From Planctomycetaceae bacterium (lineage in GTDB: Bacteria > Planctomycetota > Planctomycetia > Planctomycetales > Planctomycetaceae), in NCBI GenBank assembly GCA_020638955.1, contig JACKHO010000002.1, forward strand, positions 434,001-498,000: a stretch of 64,000 nucleotides of DNA, written 5' to 3'. How positions within the stretch are numbered: position 1 is the stretch's first letter; the number at the start of each line of letters is the position of its first letter. Made by a program: the position numbers and the translations under genes. Under the pieces are notes generated by a model. The model was not told the origin of the DNA. It searched no databases and saw only the letters and a program-made list of their open reading frames with translations. Shown in pieces: positions 7,198 through 14,877 of this stretch.

Positions 7198-9099
7198 ATG
7201 AATCTGTTGACGAAACTGTTCGGAAAATTGTGGAAACCGAACCCTCGGGTTCGTCGTCGCAACCACATGACGACCGAGGTCTTTGAAGATCGCGTGTTGC
7301 TGAGTGGCAGCCCGCTGCCGGTACTCATGGTCGTCGCCGACCAACAGGACTTCTACTATCAGGAGTACGGTGATACCCGCAATTCGATTGAGGCTTCCGG
7401 CCTGGACGTCATCGTCGCTGCCACTTCGACCAATCCGACGACGCCACATCCAAACTCGGGTCAGGGAAATGATGGGGGAGTTGTCACCCCAGATATCGCG
7501 CTGGCTGACGTCAGCGCTGAGGACTATTCAGCCATTGTCTTCGTCGGCGGTTGGGGATCGTCCATGTATCAGTACGATTTTCCCGGCGACTACAACAACA
7601 GCCTGTACGATGGTGACCTCGCCACCAAAGTCGTCGTGAATGATTTGATTAACGACTTCGCAGATGCCGACAAGCCATTGGGGTTCATTTGTCACGCGAC
7701 CATGATTGGTGCCTGGTCCGATGTCGACGGACAAAGCCTCTTCCAGGATCGTCAGGTCTCAGTTCCGTACGTCGGTTCCCCTGCCGTTCTGTATCAGGGA
7801 ATGTGGTACGGCAATGGGGTTCTCGGCCAGTACGAACAGGCCGTCGCGAATGGTGCCATCGCCAACACCGCCAGCGGACAGTACGGGGACAATCCTTATT
7901 CCGCAGTTGATGATGTCGTCATCGATCATACAAACGGCATCACGGTAATTACCGCCGAGAACTGGGATTCCGCGGCACTGTTTGGAACCACCATCGCACA
8001 GACGGTCATGGATCAGGCCGAGCCGGAGAATCAGGCTCCGACCGCCAGCGACGCACTCTGGGCCATCGATGAACATTCCGCCGTGGGGACGTCAGTCGGC
8101 ACCGTAGTCGCGAGTGATCCCGACGTCGGCCAGACGCTGGAGTACGCCATTATCAGTGGCAACGAAGCTGGCGTCTTCAATATCAATTCGGCGACGGGTG
8201 AAATTACCGTGGCGAATTCGAACCTGTTGAACTTCGAAACGACGCCGCAGTTTAACCTGCAGGTTCAAGTGGCGGACAATGCGACTTCGCCGCTGAACGC
8301 GACTGCCAACGTGACCATTCAGCTGAATAACATCGTGGAACCGCCGCCAGCTTCCGTTTACCAGTTCGGGACCGACCTGGTTGTTCGCGGCACGACTTCC
8401 GACGACACCATTTATGTCTGGAGTGGTCAAACGGCTCAAAACGTCTTCGTCTGGATGAACGGCGTCTTCTACGGCGGATTCAATGTGCCTGAGGACGGTC
8501 GAACCGTCGTCTACGGCAGTGATGGCAACGACCAGATTTACGCCACTGACGCCCGCAGCAGCGTTGCGATTTTCGGTGAAGCCGGCCACGACCGCATTAC
8601 CGGCGGCTCGGAATCGGACCTGCTCGATGGAGGTGACGGCGTCGATGTGATTTGGGCGAACGGCGGCAACGATACCATTCGTGGTGGACGGGAACGTGAC
8701 TATCTGTTCGGCAACGACGGGAACGACGTCATTCTCGGCGGCGAAGGAAACGACCACATGGAAGGTGGTGCCGGGTTGGACATCCTGATTGGTGGTCGGG
8801 GATCTGACTACATGAAAGGGGGCGATGACGACGACCTGCTCATCGGCGGCTACACCGACTTCGACGACAGCGAAGAAATCGGCATTGGCCTGAGCATTGC
8901 CTTCTCCGCCGGTCGCTCAACCGCAGAACGCTACGAGGCCATTTTCGGCAACCAGAACGGCCCGGCCCTGCTGTCTCCCGGACTGAACCTCCACGACGAT
9001 TTCGAACAGGACATCATGTGCGGAGGCACAGGCGGCAACCTGTTCTTCGTCGGCTCCACGGACAGCCCTTATGGAACTCTCGAAGACATGTACGTCTAA
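7198..9099 (+). CDS. Exoprotein: DJ-1/PfpI domain, cadherin-like domain and RTX repeats
   Basis: A 633-residue secreted multidomain protein. The N-terminus has RVRRRNHMTTEVFEDRVLLSG (about 17-37), matching the LEPR-XLL type signal of large planctomycete surface proteins. Residues 40-275 form a DJ-1/PfpI-like domain with the nucleophile elbow ICHATMIGA (C165 next to H166). A cadherin-like domain covers about 278-382 (DEHSAVGTSVGTV, SATGEITV). From about 440 to 560 come nonapeptide calcium-binding repeats of the GGxGxDxLxG kind (GGEGNDHMEGGAGLDILIG). I chose the ATG at 7198 because GAGGAGAG precedes it. The DJ-1 enzyme role is unknown; chaperone, glyoxalase and peptidase members exist. It is divergent from the ECF/kinase pair and ends at a strong terminator. 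Confidence 0.85.
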   Translation: MNLLTKLFGKLWKPNPRVRRRNHMTTEVFEDRVLLSGSPLPVLMVVADQQDFYYQEYGDTRNSIEASGLDVIVAATSTNPTTPHPNSGQGNDGGVVTPDIALADVSAEDYSAIVFVGGWGSSMYQYDFPGDYNNSLYDGDLATKVVVNDLINDFADADKPLGFICHATMIGAWSDVDGQSLFQDRQVSVPYVGSPAVLYQGMWYGNGVLGQYEQAVANGAIANTASGQYGDNPYSAVDDVVIDHTNGITVITAENWDSAALFGTTIAQTVMDQAEPENQAPTASDALWAIDEHSAVGTSVGTVVASDPDVGQTLEYAIISGNEAGVFNINSATGEITVANSNLLNFETTPQFNLQVQVADNATSPLNATANVTIQLNNIVEPPPASVYQFGTDLVVRGTTSDDTIYVWSGQTAQNVFVWMNGVFYGGFNVPEDGRTVVYGSDGNDQIYATDARSSVAIFGEAGHDRITGGSESDLLDGGDGVDVIWANGGNDTIRGGRERDYLFGNDGNDVILGGEGNDHMEGGAGLDILIGGRGSDYMKGGDDDDLLIGGYTDFDDSEEIGIGLSIAFSAGRSTAERYEAIFGNQNGPALLSPGLNLHDDFEQDIMCGGTGGNLFFVGSTDSPYGTLEDMYV

Positions 9100-9109
9100 T
9101 GTCCTGATG

Positions 9110-9150
9110 CCCGCTGCACGACCTTGGCCGTGCAGCGGGACTTTCTTTTT
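9110..9150 (+). terminator. Rho-independent terminator after the RTX exoprotein gene
   Basis: Perfect 11-bp stem CCCGCTGCACG/CGTGCAGCGGG (9110-9120 and 9129-9139) with an 8-base loop, followed by ACTTTCTTTTT. It starts ten bases after the stop codon. Confidence 0.92.
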
Positions 9151-9204
9151 GAAACACGTCGGTATCAGTAACACCTGCAAGCCGACAATTGACGACAGCC
9201 CCGG

Positions 9205-10293
9205 TCAGTGAACCATTTCCAGAATCCCCAGTCGCCAGGGGATGTTGCCGTACGGTTTATCGCGGTATTCCTGGTCATTCACACCCTGAAAAAGCACGCG
9301 AACACTTTCCGGGTCGAGTTCCAAATGCTGGTCGTGCCCATGTCGGATGAACTCACCGTGGCTGTAGGACGTCGCCCAGGACATGTCCTGATTCACCACA
9401 TTCCTGGGCGACACGAACGGCTGCTCCTTGCTCGCCGCCAGTGGTTGCCACTCTTCACCCAATGCGTCAGCCACGTAAGCCTTGAAATAGCGTCGGTTCT
9501 CGCCCATGGCTTCAATCAGCGTGATGTACTTGCTGGTTCCGCGAATTCTGTAAGTGTGGCTCGCTTCGAAAATGTCGGCCTTGAGTGCGACTTCTGGTCG
9601 GCTCCAGCCCTTTGACGGGAACGATTCCAGCGGCGTCTGTGAGCGCCACATTTGGCCGTTGTTCGTCGTGAAGAAGAGGTAGGCGGTTGACGCATCACAA
9701 ATCACCCAGAAATCGAGCCCCGCTTTCATGCCGTCTTCCACCACGTACAAAGGCTCGGGCAATGTCCAGCCCGCAGGTTCATCAATGCGGTCGTTGGTGG
9801 AGAAGCAGGGGCCGTATTTCAGTCCACGTTTGTCATCGGCCGCCTGGTAGATGAGGTACCACTTCTGGTGCGGCTCAAACCAGAATATTTGCGGAGCGCC
9901 GTGATAACTCATGGTAAGAGTTAACACGCTCCAGTCCTGCTGCTGGGCGTCTTCCCAATTCTCGAATGAGAGGTAACCAATGCGAATGCGACCATCACCC
10001 TCCTTCAGTTTGCGAAGCGTGCAGAACAAGTGCCACTTCCCGCCAAACCGGACAATACTGGGATCTTTGACCGACACCCAAGGATGCTCCGCCGACTCTG
10101 GCAACCGCTCGGCGTCCACCATCAGAAAGGGCCGTTCAACTCGCCACTGAAATTGCCCCGTCTCAAACGGAGTCGGAGTCAGGTCCGAATTCGCATTTTG
10201 GGCGTTGCACGGGACAGTTAGGCCGCAAAGACAGACGAAGTTAAACAGGTGAGCTGTCGTCGAAAGATGCATGGGTCGAAAACGGGTACGCAT
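9205..10293 (-). CDS. Secreted GH62-like alpha-L-arabinofuranosidase
   Basis: A 362-residue protein with an N-terminal signal peptide ending near PCNAQ. The mature domain has hallmarks of glycoside hydrolase family 62, five-bladed propellers that remove arabinose from arabinoxylan or arabinan: VKDPSIVRFGGKWHLF early, YHGAPQIFWFEPHQKWYLIYQ, CDASTAYLFFTTNNGQMWRS, FEASHTYRI and the C-terminal NIPWRLGILE. The Asp of VKDPS and the Glu of IFEASH are good candidates for the catalytic residues. I prefer the ATG at 10293 (10272 is also possible) over a longer reading to 10500 without signal-peptide character at its front. A partial copy of its 3' end lies at 4255-4345. It may work outside the cell on plant or algal polysaccharide. 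Confidence 0.82.
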   Translation of the reverse strand: MRTRFRPMHLSTTAHLFNFVCLCGLTVPCNAQNANSDLTPTPFETGQFQWRVERPFLMVDAERLPESAEHPWVSVKDPSIVRFGGKWHLFCTLRKLKEGDGRIRIGYLSFENWEDAQQQDWSVLTLTMSYHGAPQIFWFEPHQKWYLIYQAADDKRGLKYGPCFSTNDRIDEPAGWTLPEPLYVVEDGMKAGLDFWVICDASTAYLFFTTNNGQMWRSQTPLESFPSKGWSRPEVALKADIFEASHTYRIRGTSKYITLIEAMGENRRYFKAYVADALGEEWQPLAASKEQPFVSPRNVVNQDMSWATSYSHGEFIRHGHDQHLELDPESVRVLFQGVNDQEYRDKPYGNIPWRLGILEMVH

Positions 10294-10482
10294 TTTGAAA
10301 TAGGGACTCAACACGACCAGTCTGCCTAAGAGATTCTGGCGTGGCAACCTTTCTTGGATTGGCCGTGTACGCAATTCCCACAAGCGGTGAGCCTGCAATT
10401 GACGAAGCTCAGGTCCGGCAGATAATCTCAGAACGTTGGTTGTCTCCTTCTTTTCGGGTTCTTGGTTCGGAAGCAATGTCCC

Positions 10483-11412
10483 ATGGCTCTTCTCGGTCAT
10501 CGTTCGTTTCGTCGGCGGGGTTTCACACTAATCGAACTCCTGGTGGTGATTGCCATCATCGCCGTACTGATTGCCTTGCTTTTGCCAGCGGTTCAACAAG
10601 CTCGCGAAGCGGCACGTCGTTCGCAATGCAAAAACAACCTGAAGCAACTTGGAATAGCCCTCGCGAACTACGAAGAAACACATCGTATTTACCCGCCTGG
10701 CCGACTGGGGTGTGACGGAATTAACACTGGCCCATGCAATGGGAATCCAAACTACACACGAGTTGGCCTCAGTGCATTTCCACTGCTCTTACCACAGCTC
10801 GAACAGGCCCCTTTGTACAATGAATTCGACTTCATGAACATCGCCTGGGGGCCGAGTGCAGGTTGGGAGCCCTTAAATCAAATTGGCGTTGAAGCTCGGC
10901 CAGCGGTATTCGTTTGCCCATCGGACGTCAGTCAGCGAGCTGTGTTATCAAACGGTCTGCAGGCAGCAACCGGCAGCTATGCATTGGTCCACGGCACCAT
11001 GGGACCGAGCAATGGAATCAGCGGAAACATGAAAGTGTTCAACACCGGCCCTTTCAATTACAAGACGCCATATCGGTCGAGAGACATCCTCGACGGATTA
11101 AGCAGTACCATGTTCATTGGTGAGGTAAAGGACGCGCACACTCCGGAGTCGTACAACCGCTGGACCGTGTCCTCTCGGCATCTTGACTGTATGCGGACGA
11201 CAGAAAACCCCATCAATACGCCACCGGGAACCGGTATTACCACCAGCCCTTATGGAATTGCGCTCAACGGAGCGTTTGGAAGCCAACACGTGGGCGGCGC
11301 ACAGTTTCTGTTTGGTGATGGGCATGTGTCATTTCTCAGCGAGAACTTATCCCTTACCGTCTATCGCGCACTCTCGACGCGTGAAGGCGGCGAAGTCGTT
11401 GGGGAATACTAA
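10483..11412 (+). CDS. DUF1559 prepilin-like protein
   Basis: A 309-residue member of the large planctomycete DUF1559 family. It has a type IV prepilin leader: RRRGFTLIELLVVIAIIAVLIALLLPAVQQAREAARR (shown here only as landmarks: GFTLIELLV at about 14-22, then the hydrophobic helix), then CKNNLKQLGIALANYEETH and the family's C-terminal FGDGHVSFLSENL signature. Such proteins are thought to be processed by prepilin peptidase and to sit in pseudopilus-like assemblies; their function is not established. I used the ATG at 10483; an upstream TTG at 10462 is possible. A lipoprotein of the usual partner type follows 78 bases downstream. Confidence 0.92.
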   Translation: MALLGHRSFRRRGFTLIELLVVIAIIAVLIALLLPAVQQAREAARRSQCKNNLKQLGIALANYEETHRIYPPGRLGCDGINTGPCNGNPNYTRVGLSAFPLLLPQLEQAPLYNEFDFMNIAWGPSAGWEPLNQIGVEARPAVFVCPSDVSQRAVLSNGLQAATGSYALVHGTMGPSNGISGNMKVFNTGPFNYKTPYRSRDILDGLSSTMFIGEVKDAHTPESYNRWTVSSRHLDCMRTTENPINTPPGTGITTSPYGIALNGAFGSQHVGGAQFLFGDGHVSFLSENLSLTVYRALSTREGGEVVGEY

Positions 11413-11490
11413 GTCCCCAAATCTTCTGCCCTGCAACAACATATCCAACCGCCACAATTCCCGGTGGCTCAGGCTACAAAGACGCCAATA

Positions 11491-11928
11491 ATGAACCTGA
11501 CACTGCGCATTTTCTTGTTGTCCTCACTTGCGGTTATGGCCGTGATGCCCGGCTGTTCGGACGGTCGCCCGAAACGAGTGCCCGTCTCTGGTCAAGTTCT
11601 CATTGACGGCAAGCCGCTGGAGCATGGATTCGTACAGGTCATTCCAGCAAACGACCGTGCAGCCAGCGGACAAATTGGCCCCGATGGACGATTTACCCTC
11701 AGCACCTTTACCACCGACGATGGTTGCGTTCCAGGAAATCATGTGGTGACAATCATTGCGAATGAGTCTATCGACCCACAGTCACAGCGTTGGCATGCCC
11801 CCAAGAAGTACTGCGACCCCACAACCTCCGACCTGAAAATCGACATCGTCGACGCCACCGATGATCTGGTCATCAACATCTCGTGGGATGGTGGTGAACC
11901 GTTTGTTGAACGGTTCGATGCCGAGTAG
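11491..11928 (+). CDS. Lipoprotein with carboxypeptidase-regulatory-like fold
   Basis: A 145-residue protein with a lipoprotein signal peptide and lipobox VMPGC (Cys about residue 22). The rest, beginning VPVSGQVLIDGKPLEHGFVQVIP, is the beta-sandwich pattern (carboxypeptidase-regulatory-like) that commonly follows DUF1559 genes in planctomycetes: a GxVxxDGKPL start, GQIGPDGRFTLST, and GNHVVTI. Role unknown; the pairing suggests it serves the DUF1559 protein at the membrane. I chose the ATG at 11491 because it starts the signal peptide; the GTG at 11464 would add nine residues in front of it. Confidence 0.8.
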   Translation: MNLTLRIFLLSSLAVMAVMPGCSDGRPKRVPVSGQVLIDGKPLEHGFVQVIPANDRAASGQIGPDGRFTLSTFTTDDGCVPGNHVVTIIANESIDPQSQRWHAPKKYCDPTTSDLKIDIVDATDDLVINISWDGGEPFVERFDAE

Positions 11929-11949
11929 GGCGATTGCATTTGGCCGCCG

Positions 11950-12066
11950 TTAACGGACCTGCGCTCGTCGACCGAAAGTTGAACTGGCGTTGAGTATAGT
12001 GTCGGCGTCCCGCAGTTTCTTTTCGGTCTGTTCAGGCGTGTGCCGCTTCCGTCGTTTCTTCGTCAT
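11950..12066 (-). pseudogene. Remnant of an IS3-family transposase orfA
   Basis: A 38-codon minus-strand reading, too short for most gene finders, begins MTKKRRKRHTPEQ and continues KKLRDADTILNAS. This closely fits the N-terminus of the IS3-type OrfA helix-turn-helix proteins common in planctomycetes. After that it runs into unrelated residues and stops at 11950. No orfB, terminal inverted repeats or target duplication could be recognised in 11929-12173, so it is a relic. Confidence 0.7.
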
Positions 12067-12173
12067 CTCAAAGGTCTCTTCACTCCGTCACGGGCAACTG
12101 AAACCTTCATAACACATGGATCCGATTTTCAAAGGCAGACCAGGCTTATTGAGCGACATGAGTAGGGCACTTA

Positions 12174-13460
12174 TCACTTCCTGATTTGATCAACAACCAA
12201 CTGCACGGTGCGAGCTGTTGCTCCCTGTTGTGCTGCAATAAGTTTTTGGGCTCGTTCACCCATTCCGGTTCCCTGCGTGGGGTTCTGCAGCATCGTCTCG
12301 ATGAATTGCTGCAGTTCTTCGGGGGTTCGGGAGACGTGTAGAGCTTGCCCTTGAACGAGCAATTCGACGACGGCGCGGAAGTTTTTTGTGTTAGGGCCAA
12401 CGCTGACGGCTGCTCCATAGGCCGCCGGTTCCAGCATGTTCTGGCCTCCCCGGTCACCGAAACTGCCGCCAACGAAACCGATGTCAGCCAATCCCCAACA
12501 GGCACCGAGTTCGCCGACGGTGTCTAACAGCCCCACATGTTGAGCCGTATTTTCTGGAAGTGGTTCAGGCTTGGTACGACGGATGAGTGGCAGATTTCGG
12601 TCGGTCACGAGTCGGGCGACTTCATCACCCCTTTCGGGGTGACGCGGAACGAGGATCAAGCGGAGCAGGGGATAGGTCTTCTTCAATTTGCAGTAAATGT
12701 CCAGAACCATCGCTTCTTCGGGAGCCTGGGTGCTCCCGGCGATCCAGATTTGTTCCCCTTCGCGAATCCCCAAGAACTGAGCGAGTTCTCTCGTCTTGGG
12801 GTTTGATCGATCGGTTTGAACGCCATCAAACTTGATGGAACCAGTGTTGTTGACGCGATGTGCCTCGACGCCCAACGCTGTAAAACGGGTGGCGTATTCC
12901 TCGGTCTGAGCAGCCACGAAAGCAAATTGCCGTAGCAGTGGGCCGAGCAGCCATTTGAGTCGACGGTATCCCGCAAAGCTACGATCACTCAGGCGACCGT
13001 TGATGAGGCAGACGGGGATTTGCTGCTGAAATGCAGACCGTAAGAAGTTCGGCCAAATCTCTAGTTCGACCAGCACAATGAGGTCCGGCTTCAGTCGGCG
13101 AATGGCGTTTCGCACGGCCCAGGTGAAATCGAGAGGGAAATAAACGACGTGAGCGATTTTGAGTTTGTCGCGAGCTACTTCGTAACCAGTCTGCGTGGTC
13201 GTCGACACAATGCACTGCACGTCAGGACGCACCTGCGTAAGCTGAGCCAGAACCTGCTGTAGTTGCAGCACTTCGCCCACACTGACCGCATGAAACCACA
13301 CGCGCGGGCCGGTCGCCCCACTGGGAACTGGACATTCTCCCCACAGTTTCTGTTTCCAGCCCGAGTGGTACTTTCCAAGCGCGTACCATCGCCACAGCAG
13401 CACGGGGCTGCAAATGAGCAAAAAGACGACGTAGGCGGCGTTCAGAAACCAGCCAAACAA
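12174..13460 (-). CDS. waaA: 3-deoxy-D-manno-octulosonic acid (Kdo) transferase, lipid A specific
   Basis: A 428-residue GT30-like glycosyltransferase that adds Kdo to lipid IVA at the inner face of the cytoplasmic membrane. An N-terminal membrane anchor (about 1-24) is followed by WFHAVSVGEVLQLQ (about 54-67, containing the conserved catalytic Glu), STTTQTGYEVA, FPLDFTWAVRN, ELEIWPNFL (about 140-148) and NGRLSDRS, then the donor-binding half with GSTQAPEEAM, PRHPERGDEV and FVGGSFGDRGGQNMLEPAAYGA. Length and order fit KdtA/WaaA well. It implies a lipopolysaccharide outer membrane. It is divergent from the pilT-like gene. Confidence 0.95.
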   Translation of the reverse strand: MFGWFLNAAYVVFLLICSPVLLWRWYALGKYHSGWKQKLWGECPVPSGATGPRVWFHAVSVGEVLQLQQVLAQLTQVRPDVQCIVSTTTQTGYEVARDKLKIAHVVYFPLDFTWAVRNAIRRLKPDLIVLVELEIWPNFLRSAFQQQIPVCLINGRLSDRSFAGYRRLKWLLGPLLRQFAFVAAQTEEYATRFTALGVEAHRVNNTGSIKFDGVQTDRSNPKTRELAQFLGIREGEQIWIAGSTQAPEEAMVLDIYCKLKKTYPLLRLILVPRHPERGDEVARLVTDRNLPLIRRTKPEPLPENTAQHVGLLDTVGELGACWGLADIGFVGGSFGDRGGQNMLEPAAYGAAVSVGPNTKNFRAVVELLVQGQALHVSRTPEELQQFIETMLQNPTQGTGMGERAQKLIAAQQGATARTVQLVVDQIRK

Positions 13461-13667
13461 CGCTGTTCCTTCCCTGGAATCGAGGGGTTTTGCTGCAGGG
13501 TACCGGTTTGGTCACCCCCAGGCGAGACCTTCTCGCAAGAGCACGATTTCCCGGAACTCGCTTTTGAGTACATGTTTGCATTTCCGTCGCCGCGAACGCA
13601 GGCTAAACTTTTGGGGACATCAGCTCACTCTTCTCAACTTATTTCAAATTGTTCTCAGGCAAAGACC

Positions 13668-14843
13668 ATGGCGTCCGATTCTTCGCATGCATCTCCTGTT
13701 GTGGCCAACAGACACCATCTGGGTGTGGTTGAAACTCACCAGAGGGAAGCGGAAATTAACAAGTTGTTCCGCGCACAAATCAAAATGGAAGCGTCCGACT
13801 TGCACCTGCAGGTCGACAAGCCGCCCATGATGCGTATTAAAGGTGAAATTCGGGAACTGAAAATGGATCCCATTGGCGAACAGGAGATGTGGGACCTGTT
13901 CCTCCCGATCATGGATGACCGGAACAAGGAAATCATGGCAACGACCGGCGGTGCCGACTTTGCCCACGTGGTTCCCTACGAAGGCCGCAACTGGCGTTTC
14001 CGCGTGAACCTGCTGAAGCAGTTGGGTAAGCCTGGGCTGGTTGCTCGTAAGGTGGAACAGAGCATTCCGCCGTTCGAAGGGTTGTACCTGCCCCCCGTTA
14101 TGGAAGATCTCTGCAAGTTCGATCAGGGAATGGTGCTGCTGGCCGGGGTGACTGGTTCGGGCAAGTCAACGACCATTGCCTCGATGCTGAACTGGGTGAA
14201 CGCGAACTATCGCAAGCATCTTCTGACTATCGAAGACCCCATCGAATTCGTGTACACGCCCGACAAGTGCCTCATTAATCAGCGCGAAATCGGGATGGAT
14301 GTCATCGACTTCCACGTCGCCATGAAACATGCGGTGCGGGAAGACCCCGACATCATGCTGGTGGGGGAAATGCGTGACCGGGAAACATTCGAAACCGCCA
14401 TCCACGCGGCGGAAACGGGACACCTGGTGTTCGGAACCATCCACGCTCCAAGTGCTCCAGGTACCATTGGCCGTATTCTCGACCTCTTCCCGCAAGCCAT
14501 GCACAGCGCCATTCGCGCGAGTATGGGGATGAACATGAAGGCGATTGTCGGTCAGAAGCTGCTGAAGACCATTGTCGACAAGCCTTCTCGCGTGCCCATT
14601 GTGGAAGTCATGCGGTTTAATCCCACCGTGCGTAAACTCGTCATGGAAGAAGAAGACCAGAAGCTTTCGTCTGCAATTCGACTCGGTAAAGATGAAGGAA
14701 TGCAGTTGTTCAACGACTCGCTCTACAGCTTCATTCAGCGCGAGCTCATTAGCCCACAAGCGGCGTTTGAAATTTCTCCCAACGTGGAAGAATTGAAAAT
14801 GATGATTAAGGGAATTGCTGTGAAAGCGTCCGCAATTCTGTAG
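13668..14843 (+). CDS. pilT: PilT/GspE-type retraction ATPase
   Basis: A 391-residue cytoplasmic secretion ATPase. The N-terminal domain (about 25-145) has SDLHLQVDKPPMMRIKGEI; the ATPase core has Walker A GVTGSGKST (160-168), the Asp box ED at 189-190, Walker B LVGEMRDRET (231-240, E234) and the His box GTIHAP (256-261). The Cys4 zinc motif of PilB is absent, as expected for PilT. An extra stretch (about 320-391) follows the core. A longer reading back to 13263 would run across kdtA on the other strand, so I use the ATG at 13668. The membrane-anchored PilB-like gene follows after 34 bases; together they look like an antagonistic motor pair. Confidence 0.88.
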   Translation: MASDSSHASPVVANRHHLGVVETHQREAEINKLFRAQIKMEASDLHLQVDKPPMMRIKGEIRELKMDPIGEQEMWDLFLPIMDDRNKEIMATTGGADFAHVVPYEGRNWRFRVNLLKQLGKPGLVARKVEQSIPPFEGLYLPPVMEDLCKFDQGMVLLAGVTGSGKSTTIASMLNWVNANYRKHLLTIEDPIEFVYTPDKCLINQREIGMDVIDFHVAMKHAVREDPDIMLVGEMRDRETFETAIHAAETGHLVFGTIHAPSAPGTIGRILDLFPQAMHSAIRASMGMNMKAIVGQKLLKTIVDKPSRVPIVEVMRFNPTVRKLVMEEEDQKLSSAIRLGKDEGMQLFNDSLYSFIQRELISPQAAFEISPNVEELKMMIKGIAVKASAIL

Positions 14844-14877
14844 TGGTGTTGAGAAACCGATCCTTCGGGCGTTTGGA

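Noticed and set aside
8092..8757. 221-codon minus-strand frame within the RTX exoprotein gene
   Set aside because: It is the antisense reading of the GGxGxD repeat codons, giving a Val/Asp-rich chain without domains.
13263..13667. N-terminal extension of the PilT-like gene
   Set aside because: It runs antisense through the start of kdtA and has no family similarity, so the ATG at 13668 was used.
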